NCBI RefSeq assembly: GCF_041381155.1
Contig: NC_091134.1
Span: 33,423,540 to 33,487,539 of the forward strand
Length of the DNA stretch: 64,000 bases
Source of the DNA: Argopecten irradians
Taxonomy: Eukaryota; Mollusca; Bivalvia; Pectinida; Pectinidae
Direction: 5' to 3'
In this document: positions 27,101-39,100 of the stretch, one piece after another
How the letters are laid out: every line of letters starts with the position of its first letter
How positions within the stretch are numbered: the stretch's first letter is position 1
Program-made: the position numbers and the translations under genes
Notes under the pieces: model-generated
What the model saw: only the letters and a program-made list of their open reading frames with translations
Databases searched by the model: none
What the model was told of the DNA's origin: nothing

Positions 27101-30100
27101 TCATGTGCGAAGACTCTTATCACTTTTTCCTTATATGCCCAAAATATCACATTATACGACAGACATTATTAAACGATCTTCATTGGTACCCCGGTGACAT
27201 CACATTAGATACATTACTAAGAGGAGATGCAGCTTTAGAAAATGATGCTAACCTAATATTGCAAAGGCAGTCCAAATTTATATTGATAGTACTGGCAGGT
27301 TTTGACATTATGAGCATCCTACCCCATTTCCTATATCTACCCCGTATCTTAGTTGATTAATAGATTACATGTTATACATATGTCAACAGTATAAATTAGT
27401 TGTATCTGCTGGCTGGTGTAGTTGAAAGATTTTCAAGGAAAGGAATGGCTTCGAGTGGATCTTCAGTGCAATGCTTTCTATGGAATGTGTATAATGGACA
27501 ACGTTTTTAAGGAAGTAACCGATCGGTGTTTCCCAGCCAGTCAGATAACTATGTATACAATTATCACTTTTACAAATAATTATAACTTAATAAATAACTA
27601 TTCTCCTCTCCTATACTCCTCTATCTTTCCCTTTTCTCGTTCATTCTTAAAATAGAAAATTTTGATTCATATTATGTATATGTATTGTCTTCATTGCTGT
27701 CCATTATGTATATATTCACATTATGTATTCGGGAGAGGACGTTACTAAGTTGGCAAAACTTGTGTCCAATCCCTGTTGTCAATAATTTACGACAATAAAA
27801 CTATGTTTAAAATCAAATTAAAATCAGACAACTTACGTTCTTGATGTAGTGATGTTCGGCCGGTACATCTGTCAAAAGGCATATCCCCTGGTCACCGATA
27901 TATCTCAACCATCTATATAAAACAAAGCACAAAAAAGTAACGTAACCAAGGATTCTGAAAAAAACAAACATAATCTGGAAAATAACATTTATGTTTGGAA
28001 TGGTGTAGATCCTCTAAGAGGAAGTGACGTCATATTATGTGACCAGTAAGAGTATAGAGGATATTAGTTTGAATATACTTGAGGGGAGGCGAGGGAAGAA
28101 AAAAGGAATTAAAAAGGAATTTTTTTAATTGACATTTGTTTTTATTTGTCAATTTAAGACTCTTGGCAGGTTTTTTTTAATTCCCAACTGTTCTAATTTT
28201 TTAATGGCGTGTTTTCATTTACATAACCTTCGTATATAACTCTTGAAGAATACGCAAACAGCACAGTCATTCATAGATAGAGGTTTTCTAACTGGTGCTG
28301 TATTTATCGACCTTCGAAAAGCATTTGATACTGTTAATCATGCTGTTTTTTTACATAAACTTAAATCATATGCTGTACCACCTCTTTCATTAAGGTTCTT
28401 TGAGTCTTATCTGACAAACAGATCACAAGCAGTAAGCTACAAGGATGTCATGTCTGATTTTAAACCTATAGATATTGGAGTACATCATGGGTCAATACCT
28501 GGGACACTGCTGTTTATTTTGAATATAATTGATTATCCTAAATGTCTCAAACATTCTACTGTAATTATGTATGCTGATGATACCCCACAAAGTGTGAGAA
28601 ATAAGTCAGTAGATCTTTTAGAGGCACAAATGAAAGATGATTTACATTGTACAATCAAGTGGATGAGAGAAAACAAACTCAGTCTGAATTTGAACAAAAC
28701 CCAGTGCATGATGATTGGATCAGCACAGAGGTTATCCAAATGCCGAGAGTTGAATGTTAGTGATATTTTAACACCATCCAAAGTACTTTTTACTCAGTTG
28801 AAGTGGCTGCCAATAGAAAACTATTTTATTTTTAGGAAAGCTGTTCTTGCTTACAAAATTTTACATGGGGATACTCCTAGTGTTTTCAGTAACATGTTTA
28901 CCTATATTAGGGATGTTAGTATGAGAAACACCAGATCTTCAATTTCAAATAAGTTTTATATTCCTAATACAAGAACAAGTTATTTTAAACGCTCATTTGT
29001 TTACACTTGTTCCAATTTACTAAATGGACTGAACAATGATATTAGAAATACCCTCAGTGTTACTGTTTTTAAACAAAAATATTTAAAGGGTGTGTTTTTA
29101 CAATTTTAGTTTTATACTTTCTACCAATATTTTAGAAAGCAACCATATTTACATGTTGATATGAATGTATATGTATTTTAAATTAAGGTATTGTCTGTAT
29201 TAAACTGTTGTCTGTGATAACTGTATATATTGATGCAGGGCCATAATGTAAATTAGGCTTGTCTAAATATGTAACCCTGGTTAAATAAAAGATTTTATTA
29301 TTTATTATTATTATGTAGAGTAGTAGTCTTTTTTCTGTGAATACCATGATCATATTTCTAGACACATAATGAATTTTGTTTTCATTTAACTTTCTTAACA
29401 TACCTTGTCGTTTTGTTGCATGCTCTCGTCGTCAATTTTCTGAGATTTGTCATACATTTTCATTGTGACCCTAGTGAGTGAAATACCGTCTGCTTCCTCT
29501 TTCGAAATATCTAAACCGCTGGTGTTGTATATTGTACAGGTACTTTTTTATCGGTAGTTTTATTTCAACTGCTTTTGCGCCATTTTTGACGCGCAAATTC
29601 ATGTAGAGCTCTAAATTTTGTTAAAGGATGATAATAAAATTGAAACACCAAATTCCGCTGATTTATATAAAAAAAAAAAATGCACAAGTGTTCGTTTTTG
29701 CGCTAAAATTTTACCTCTAATATAGGTACGTTAATAGTAATATTGTGCCAGGCTTATAAAAGGTGGATTTCGAACCGGAAACCCAGAGGTGGTTGAGGTA
29801 ATATTAACGTTAGGTATTGTTTTTGTTTGTTACTTTAAAACCAACCTGTATAGGGAGTCCTCTGATGACTGAACATCTCGCCAAGACAGCTCTGCAACTG
29901 TCATCTATTAAAACAATTATACAATCAACATTATAATACAGCAATAATTATTTCGAAAATAAACTACATACACACAATAAGATAACGTAAAACATCGCGA
30001 GTAGCAATACCCAAGAATGTATAAAAAGGATGAAAGGAATCAGAATTAAATGTTTAATAAAATAGCACGAAACATCGAAGAGGATAGTCTTGGCTATCTG

Positions 30101-33100
30101 TTCAACTTATCAATATAAGTTTTGTATCTATACTGTAATATGTATTAGAGTCTTTTTGAAGTAAAATCTATTGTTTGAGTTTGTTAAAACACAAACTATT
30201 CATTGGTTTCCAAGAGTATCCTTCTTTCACACATTCTAAAGATTAAAACATTGTTATTCCGTGTTAATTTCGTTTTGAGCTATCTTCCAATTACCTATAG
30301 TTTATCTTATGTTTTTGATATCCCCTAAAAGGAGATTTAGCAATATCTCCAATGAATAATCCAAAATTATTCATTCACCAATTGCACGACAACTGAACCC
30401 GATAACGAGTGATATTGAAATAGGAGATTTCTTCTTTACTTCATCTTAAGTGTAACTTACATCAGTCTGGAACTGTAGTTTTGTCTCATCCCTAAGCCGT
30501 CTTCGGTTTTCCTCGGAGTAAGAATGTTGTAAAAGATGTTCCTTTGTAAGGATTCCTTCATGTTCCTCTTCGTTCCATTGGATATTGATATCACCATTAT
30601 CTGAAACACGAGAATTATTTTGATTTATTGTTGTAAAACTGGTATTTGTAGTCTTATTACCTACTGAGTAGGGCCTGGTGCTTCATCAACAGCCGTTACC
30701 TGAGCCGTACACTTCAGGCGTTTATTTATGCCACGAGTCATATTGTAAGCAGTGATTGCAATTGTAATACCATTTGAGCGCAGAGCTTTCCACACTGGGT
30801 AGGGATGAATGCATTTGACATTGAAAACTCAGTTCCCCGTTGCTTCTGTATCTAAAGAGTGCTGATATATTACTTAATTGTATCTCATATACAGAGAAAA
30901 AGTTTCCTTTAATATCTGTTGAGAGAAAATTTACGTTATAGGATGTGAAAAAGCCATCGTCCTAGTTCATATACAATATCATCATCGGTAAACCAGGCGA
31001 TATATATGTTCCATAACTGAGCCAACATATTATGTTTTCATTTTTTATGACATTTTTTCTTCAGTAATCTATTGAAAACCATAAGGCTTGAAAAGCATTC
31101 AATGGAAGATGGAAACATACCCACATCAATTCCTTTAAAATTACTTACAATATTTTGTACAAATGTGAAATGAAATTGTAGAACACAACTTGGCTTGATG
31201 GTCTGTAGGTAGAACGTTTACTACACTGCAGATGTAAATACAATGATTTTGATAGTGGTGCTAAAATCATCTTTTTTGTACCTGTCCGCCATTACACATA
31301 GTGATCGGATACCTTGTTTGACGAACCCTGGCCCTTGCCAGTGTAGTAAAGAAATGTTTGTCTAGAACCGGTCTTACAGTAGTGTGTTTAACTTATTAGA
31401 CGCATGTTCCTGTCAAACAAATAATTTCATTAACTACTCAGTGGTTATCTATTGCATTTGTTTAACGTGCGTGACTTTGGCTCGGCTTTAGGTACAGCGT
31501 ACATGTTGTACCTGCTTAATTGTATTGATATTCAACTGTATCAATCAAAATACGATGTCCTGAAATTTTTCAATAATTCTTGTTATATGTTTCATAAGGA
31601 ATGTAGAACAATACATTTATGTCATATTTTGCTTCATGGTTATGTAACAGAATTAGCCTCATTGAATTGTCCCTTTAAGATATTGGTTATTTTTGTTACA
31701 GTACATAAAACATTAGTATATAAACGTCAGGGTATATCCGAGGATTAAACGATACCTAAAATGATTTAAGAATGAGACAGTGTATCAACTGTAGTGCTAT
31801 ACTTACCTGATGTATTCACAGATTTAAGAGTTAGGTCCAATGGCACTTTATGTGCAGGCCAAATCCAACTGCTTGATGTCTGATTTGTGCACTTGTCGCA
31901 CCGGCAGTTAAACCTCAGCCATTTGCTATGGAAACTAGGAAACAAAATAACGCATAAACCATTTGCTATGGAAACTAGGAAACAAAATATCACATTGACC
32001 ATTTGCTATGGGAACTAGAAAACAAAATAGCACATCAAATATTTGCTATGGGAATTAGAAAACTAAAAAAAACCACATAAACCATTTGCTATGGAAACTA
32101 GGAAACAAAATAACACATAAACATTTTCTATGGAAACTAGGAAACAAAAATAACACATAAACCTGAGCTAATTGCTATTTAAACAGACTAACATCATTTT
32201 AGAGTTGATAAGCTGAAAATTGAAAGCAGAAGCCACCTATAATACAGCCAAAAAAAAAGTTCTTTTCTACAAAAAAGTTTTGTTAGGCCAGAAATGTTAT
32301 GTCTCTAAAATATCTATTTTTAAAAAATCTCAATTTGAACACAATACGTATAATCCGATTAAAAACCGTATCTTTGATATCCACGCCGTTACAGTATAGC
32401 ATCGTATGGACAAAATCAAAGGTATTTCATTATATAATTAGTCAGTCAAAGAGTCTGGAAACCGCACGTGACTTTGCTACGAGACTGAATACGTGCACGG
32501 GTATACTGTCTGTGATAGGTGAGTTATATTACCTGATGTGAATATTGATACAAGAAGAACGATGGTCATAGGACACTACCCAGAAGAGCTCAACCTTGAG
32601 CAATGGAATTCTTAAGTGCAATATCGAATGTCTTGTGTTGTAAAGCGACAAAATTCCGAAATATCTAAATTGCAATGTATATACATAATATGGTCCTTGT
32701 TTGGTATGTATCTTAATTATTCGACTTATTTCCCCAACATTTCTAAAAAAGTAAATAAATGAATAAAGGCTTAAAATACAATTGTCTTTAGCCTACAGAC
32801 CGGGTAGTACTGTTGTAAGCGATTATTTTTATAACGTAAACATGTGTAAAAGTTTATGGAGTGTATTTTAAACGCAATGACACAAAGGTTACTCAAGGTT
32901 AATGTAAAAATGTAAAATCAGATATATAACTGAGGACCAAATAACACTAAGCATGAAAAATAAATGCTACAATTACTTCTGCGTAATATACAGAAAATTA
33001 GATAATGTGGTATCTTATGGAATGGCAACAACATTGCCCCTGTCTGATTTAACCGAATATGACTACATTTGTAATGGAAATTAAAAAAGATGATAAAAAG

Positions 33101-36100
33101 GGTTATTGAGGAGATACAATATCATGCTTGCATATTGTAGATAACGACAACTTTTTGATGAGGCGTAAAAAGAAATTTACAGAGTATGTCTGATAGTGTC
33201 GATTTAAAACGTATTATGTTATTGAACTACTGGGTCCATAGTTACAGAACAATTCCTTAGTTTTGTCTACTTTATCAGAGCAGCTAGGCAGTTCTATAAT
33301 CAACAGTAACGTTACAACGCAGTATGCTATTTCAGCTATTCTACGAGATACACTCCAAACCTACTTTCCATAGTTCAGAAAGCAATAACAATGATGTGTC
33401 GATCCATGCTTACTGTACCGATGAGGTCATTAAACTCCAGAGAGCATCATTAACATATATAAATACTACAATGTCTCTAATTTGACTTTATCATTTAAAG
33501 TTGTATGGTCTATACCTTTCATTTCGTATTTTGTCACAGATAGAGCATTTCAAGTGTTTATACCGATGCGGTCAATACCTTTCAGAGAGCATCATTAAAA
33601 TATACAACTGCAATGACCTCTATTTTAACTTATAGTAATTTGTATGGATGTCCATGTGTGACCTACAATTTATATCTAGATCTTTCTGGGTTTGGTTTGT
33701 ATTAGACATTAAAGTCAGGACTGTACTATCCTTGTCTACATGGTAAGAATTGCAAGGCTTTAGCGCAATAGCATACTCGATCCATTGGGATTACTCTTCT
33801 TGGTAAACACAAAACGAGTGTTGTTCGAAATGCTCCTAGTGCGAGATGCAGTCCTTGATTCTGGATAGAAGCATCTGTAGATATGAGCTGCGAGCCGATC
33901 CGTAGACAATCGAGCCGTAGTCAAGTTTTGATCTAATAAGTGACCGGTATATATGCAGAAGCATTTCACGGTCTGCGCCCCAATCAGAATGGAAAAGAAC
34001 ACGTAGAATGTTCAGCGCCTTCGAACACTTATCCTTCGGATGTTTGATATGTGGTACAAAGGACAGTTTCGAATCAAATATTAGTCCAAGAAATTTAGTT
34101 TTTTCAACTGCTGGAATTTTAATTCCATTGAATGTGAGGTCTGAATCCTTGTGTGGTTTTTGTTTTTTACAGAAATGCATGCAGACAGTTTTTGATCTTG
34201 AAAATCTTAAGCTATTTTCGTCAGGCCAACTTTGTAATTTGTCTCAACATTATTGTAGTTGTCGTTCAATAGTGTATGTTTTTGATCGGTGACAGATCAA
34301 GAAATCATCCACAAATAGAGACCCTTCTGTAATTTGGCTAAGACATTTGGTTATGCTGTTAATCTTTAAAGCTATATTGCATGCTAATTTCACTGTAACG
34401 ATATGTCATTTAAACATTTGATATTTTAACATTGACATATAACTTGATGATTTAGCTCCCAAAAAGCATATGTCGGCCTATAACAGAGCCGAAATCTAGG
34501 GGATCACATATTCCTGGTTTTGAATAAGCGATTCAATCACAGCCATTTTCAGTGAGGTTTTGTCGGATTCCAAATCGTATCACGTGACTGACGTTCGACA
34601 AAACCTGCACGTGGTGAGTCAGGTAACTAGCGTAAGCGCACATGTGTTTGTTTACGTTTTCCTTCTGGCTCATATGAGCAAATCATGCTTGTATATGTAC
34701 ATGTATACAGAATGAGTATTTGAAACATTCAACTCACACATTGTCGTAAAATATTGTGTGTCAAATATTGTAATGTGCGAGCATTATTTTCTTTGTACAT
34801 GTAGGTTTTGTTTATGAAAAAGGTTTCACAACTCTCGTGTTACTTCGAGATTGTCATGACGACGTTCGGAAGAGTTCGGAATGATTCGGCATCTTTCGAG
34901 CCAATTTTTTACGGGTACACTTAAACAGTGTTCACTACGACAAAAAGAGCGTAAGTGATAGACCATACAACTTTAAACAAAAAAATGTGGCAGACAGGAT
35001 ACCACCCTGAGGGACACCCATCTCCTGTTTTCTGGACGTAAAACGAAGATCAGATTTGAGAAAAAAAGTTCAGCCGACGTATTTGGGGCAAACCATGCAG
35101 ATAAAGTAAATCTGCATAAAAGTTAACGTAGTGCATTGTAGACGTAATGACAAAGGGCTTAGTCAAGGTTATCGTACAACCAGATAACATAGTATATAAA
35201 ACTGAGGATTGTACTAACATAAAGTGTAGAAAAGACATGTCACAATCATTTGTGTTTAATACTTATGGAATGCTAACAACATTACCCCTGTCTGATTTAA
35301 CCGAATATGACTACATTTGTAATGACGATTTAAAAAAAAAGATGATAAAAAGGGTTATTGAGGAAATAAAGCACTCGCCAGGTCACAGAGATACAATACC
35401 ATGCTTGCAAATTGTAGATAACGACACCTTTTGATGAGACGTAAAAAGAAATTTACATAGTATGTCTGATAGTGTCGATTTAAAAAAAATGGCCTATGTT
35501 ATTAACTACTGAGATTCTTTGTTCACTTTATTATGTACATTTGCTAAACCGAAATGGGTCTCCTATGCATCCATCACATAAACTCCAGGTATCCTCAACA
35601 CTAACAATGTCTATATTGCCGCTTATGCAATAGTTACAGAACAATTCCTTGGTTTTGTCTACTTTATCAGAGCAGCTAGGCAGTTCTATAATCAACAGTA
35701 ACGTTACAACGCAGTGTGCTAATTCAGCTATTCTACGAGATACACTCCAAACCTACTTTCCATAGTTCAGAAAGCAATAACAATGATGTGTCGATCCATG
35801 CTTACTGTACCGATGAGGTCATTAAACTCCAGAGAGCATCATTAACATATATAAATACTACAATGTCTCTAATTTGACTTTATCATTTAAAGTTGTATGG
35901 TCTATACCTTTCATTTCGTATTTTGTCACAGATAGAGCATTTCAAGTGTTTTATACCGATGCGGTCAATACCTTTCAGATAGCATCATTAAAATATACAA
36001 CTGCAATGACCTCTATTTTAACTGATAGTAATTTGTATGGATGTCCATGTGTGACCTACAATTTATATCTAGATCTTTCTGGGTTTGGTGTGTATTAGAC

Positions 36101-39100
36101 ATTAAAGTCAGGACTGTACTATCCTTGTCTACATGGTAAGAATTGCAAGGCTTTAGCGCAATAGCATACTCGATCCATTGGGATTACTCTTCTTGGTAAA
36201 CACAAAACGAGTGTTGTTCGAAATGCTCCTAGTGCGAGATGCAGTCCTTGATTCTGGATAGAAGCATCTGTAGATATGAGCTGCGAGCCGATCCGTAGAC
36301 AAACGAGCCGTAGTCAAGTTTTGATCTAATAAGTGACCGGTATATATGCAGAAGCATTTCACGGTCTGCGCCCCAATCAGAATGGAAAAGAACACGTAGA
36401 ATGTTCAGCGCCTTCGAACACTTATTCTTCGGATGTTTGATATGTGGTACAAAGGACAGTTTCGAATCAAATATTAGTCCAAGAAATTTAGTTTTTTCAA
36501 CTGCTGGAATTGAATCCTTGTGTGGTTTTTGTTTTTTACAGAAATGCATGCAGACAGTTTTTGATCTTGAAAATCTTAAGCTATTTTCGTCAGGCCAACT
36601 TTGTAATTTGTCTCATTATTGTTGTAGTTGTCGTTCAATAGTGTATGTTTTTGATCGGTGACAGATCAAGAAATCATCCACAAATAGAGACCCTTCTGTA
36701 ATTTGGCTAAGACATTTGGTTATGCTGTTAATCTTTAAAGCTATATTGCATGCTAATTTCACTGTAACGATATGTCATTTAAAGGTAGGTTTCGCCCAAC
36801 CAAATAAATATTTTTTTGTGAATTGCGATAAGCGGAAGAAAAGATGAAAAAACATATTAACATATCTCAATTTAATTTCTTTATGTGTTTGAGATTGAAC
36901 AAATGTGTCTTGAATACAAAATTGAAGGAAATCCTTGATTTATTACGGTGTCCGTCAGACAAAATAATATGCAAATGAAGCTGCGATGGATTGTGTTGTC
37001 GAAGTTTGGCGCATGCGCATTGTCACGCACTAAAAGTAAACAAAATGGCTGAACGAAAGTGTGTGCGATGAAAAAAATATATCTGAATCGGCAACAAAGT
37101 GGAGGAAATTATAATGGATTCGGTAGCACCCTAGGATATCTATAGGGAATTAAATTCAGAGATGGCATGTAGCAATAGAAGAAACAGAAGCCACATCTCA
37201 AGCGGAACTTGCCGGGATCTGTTGGCACTCGTGTAACGGCATTGCACGTGTTGAGTTAAATTTCAACACATATTCTAGCGCACACAAACAGCCGCAGACT
37301 AACTACATGTATATTTTGGTGTACAAAGTTGGCGAGCGTATGTAAGTAACATGAAGTGTTTTAGATTATATAATATTTATAAACAGTCCCTCGCACTTCG
37401 ATTTGTTGTTGTTGTTTTTTTAACTAAACATGCCGTGGCAAGACTGTCACTTCTATCTGACATTTTGTTGCACGCATCCGTTTGTTGCTGCGGCCTCGTT
37501 TTGGAAAAAAATACGTCATGTTCTATGTAAAGCTTGACTTCGCTCTATTTTTAGAGGAGTATTTTCCTGGTCAAGCTAGGCAACTGACCACCCATATTGT
37601 TCGCTGTATGCATTGAAAATGATCTGAAGATTATATCTATGTAAAGGATAAATTTCAATTTCGTAGTCTTTATATTTCATTGGGCGAAACCTACCTTTAA
37701 ACATTTGATATTTTAACATTAACATATAACTTGATGATTTAGCTCCCAAAAAGCATATGTCGGCCTATAACAGAGCCGAAATCTAGGGGATCACATATTC
37801 CTGGTTTTGAATAAGCGATTCAATCACAGCCATGTTCAGTGAGGGTTTTGTCGGATTCCAAATCGTATCACGTGACTGACGTTCGACAAAACCTGCACGT
37901 GGTGAGTCAGGTAACTAGCGTAAGCGCACATGTGTTTGTTTACGTTTTCCTTCTGGCTCATATGAGCAAATCATGCTTGTATATGTATACAGAATGAGTA
38001 TTTGAAACATTCAACTCACACATTGTCGTAAAATATTGTGTGTGTCAAATATTGTAATGTGCGAGCATTATTTTCTTTGTACATGTAGATACAGTCTACT
38101 GAGGTCGATCACATGTTTTGTTTATGAAAAAGGTTTCACACCTCACGTGTTACTTCGAGATTGTCACGACGACGTTCGGAAGAGTTCGGAATGATTCGGC
38201 ATCTTTCGAGCCAATTTTTTACGGGTACACTTAAACAGTGTTCACTACGACAAAAAGAGCGTAAGTGATAGACCATACAACTTTAAACCAAAAAATGTGG
38301 CAGACAGGATACCACCCTGAGGGACATCCATCTCCTGTTTTCTGGACGTAAAACGAAAATCAGATTTGAGAAAAAAAAGTTCAGCCGACGTATTTGGGGC
38401 AAACCATGCAGATAAAGTAAATCTGCATAAAAGTTAACGTAGTGCATTGTAGACGTAATGGCAAAGGGCTTAGTCAAGGTTATCGTACAACCAGATAACA
38501 TAGTATATAAAACTGAGGATTGTACTAACATAAAGTGTAGAAAAAGACATGCCACAATCATTTGTGTTTAATATACAGAAAATAAGATTACGTGGTATCT
38601 TATGGAATGCTAACAACATTACCTCTGTCTGATTTAACCGAATATATGACTACATTTGTAATGAAGGTTTAAAAAAAGATGATAAAAAGGGTTATTGAGG
38701 AAATAAAGCACTCGCCAGGTCACAGAGATACAATATCATGCTTGCAAATTGTAGATAACGACACCTTTTGATGAGACGTAAAAAGAAATTTACATAGTAT
38801 GTCTGATAGTGTCGATTTAAAAAAAATGGCCTATGTTATTAACTACTGAGATTCTTTGTTCACTTTATTATGTACATTTGCTAAACCGAAATGGGTCTCC
38901 TATGCATCCATCACATAAACTCCAGGTATCCTCAACACTAACAATGTCTATATCGCCGCTAATGCAACAGTTACAGAACAATTCCTTGTCTACTTTATCA
39001 GAGCAGCTAGGCAGTTCTGTTTACTTTATCAGAGCAGCTAGGCAGTTCTGTCTACTTTATCAGAGCAGCTAGGCAGTTCTGTTTACTTTATCAGAGCAGC

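Larger units (their letters stand above)
20205..27826 (+). mobile_element. two-ORF non-LTR retrotransposon (CR1/Jockey-like LINE), inactivated
   Basis: Located in the intron between exons 6 and 7 of the BBOX-like gene, in opposite orientation. It holds an ORF1 (coiled coil, RNA-binding type), a 2.4-kb spacer with tandem repeats, and an ORF2 with endonuclease, reverse transcriptase and C-terminal CCHC-like motif. The ORFs are damaged by a stop and several frameshifts, but most motifs are clear, so inactivation is fairly recent. The 5' limit is uncertain. The 3' end is near TTTAAAATCAAATTAAAATC at 27806-27826. Whether ORF1 and ORF2 belong to one element is likely but not proven. Confidence 0.85.

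Noticed and set aside
29407..29475. Possible extra exon on the minus strand (RVTMKMYDKSQK...) with a GTATGT donor
   Set aside because: Exons 5 and 6 join in phase to the expected family sequence without it, and it has no family similarity.
33760..34002. 80-codon frame MFFSILIGAQTV... found identically at 36153
   Set aside because: It is an alternative frame of the reverse-transcriptase relic in the duplicated block.
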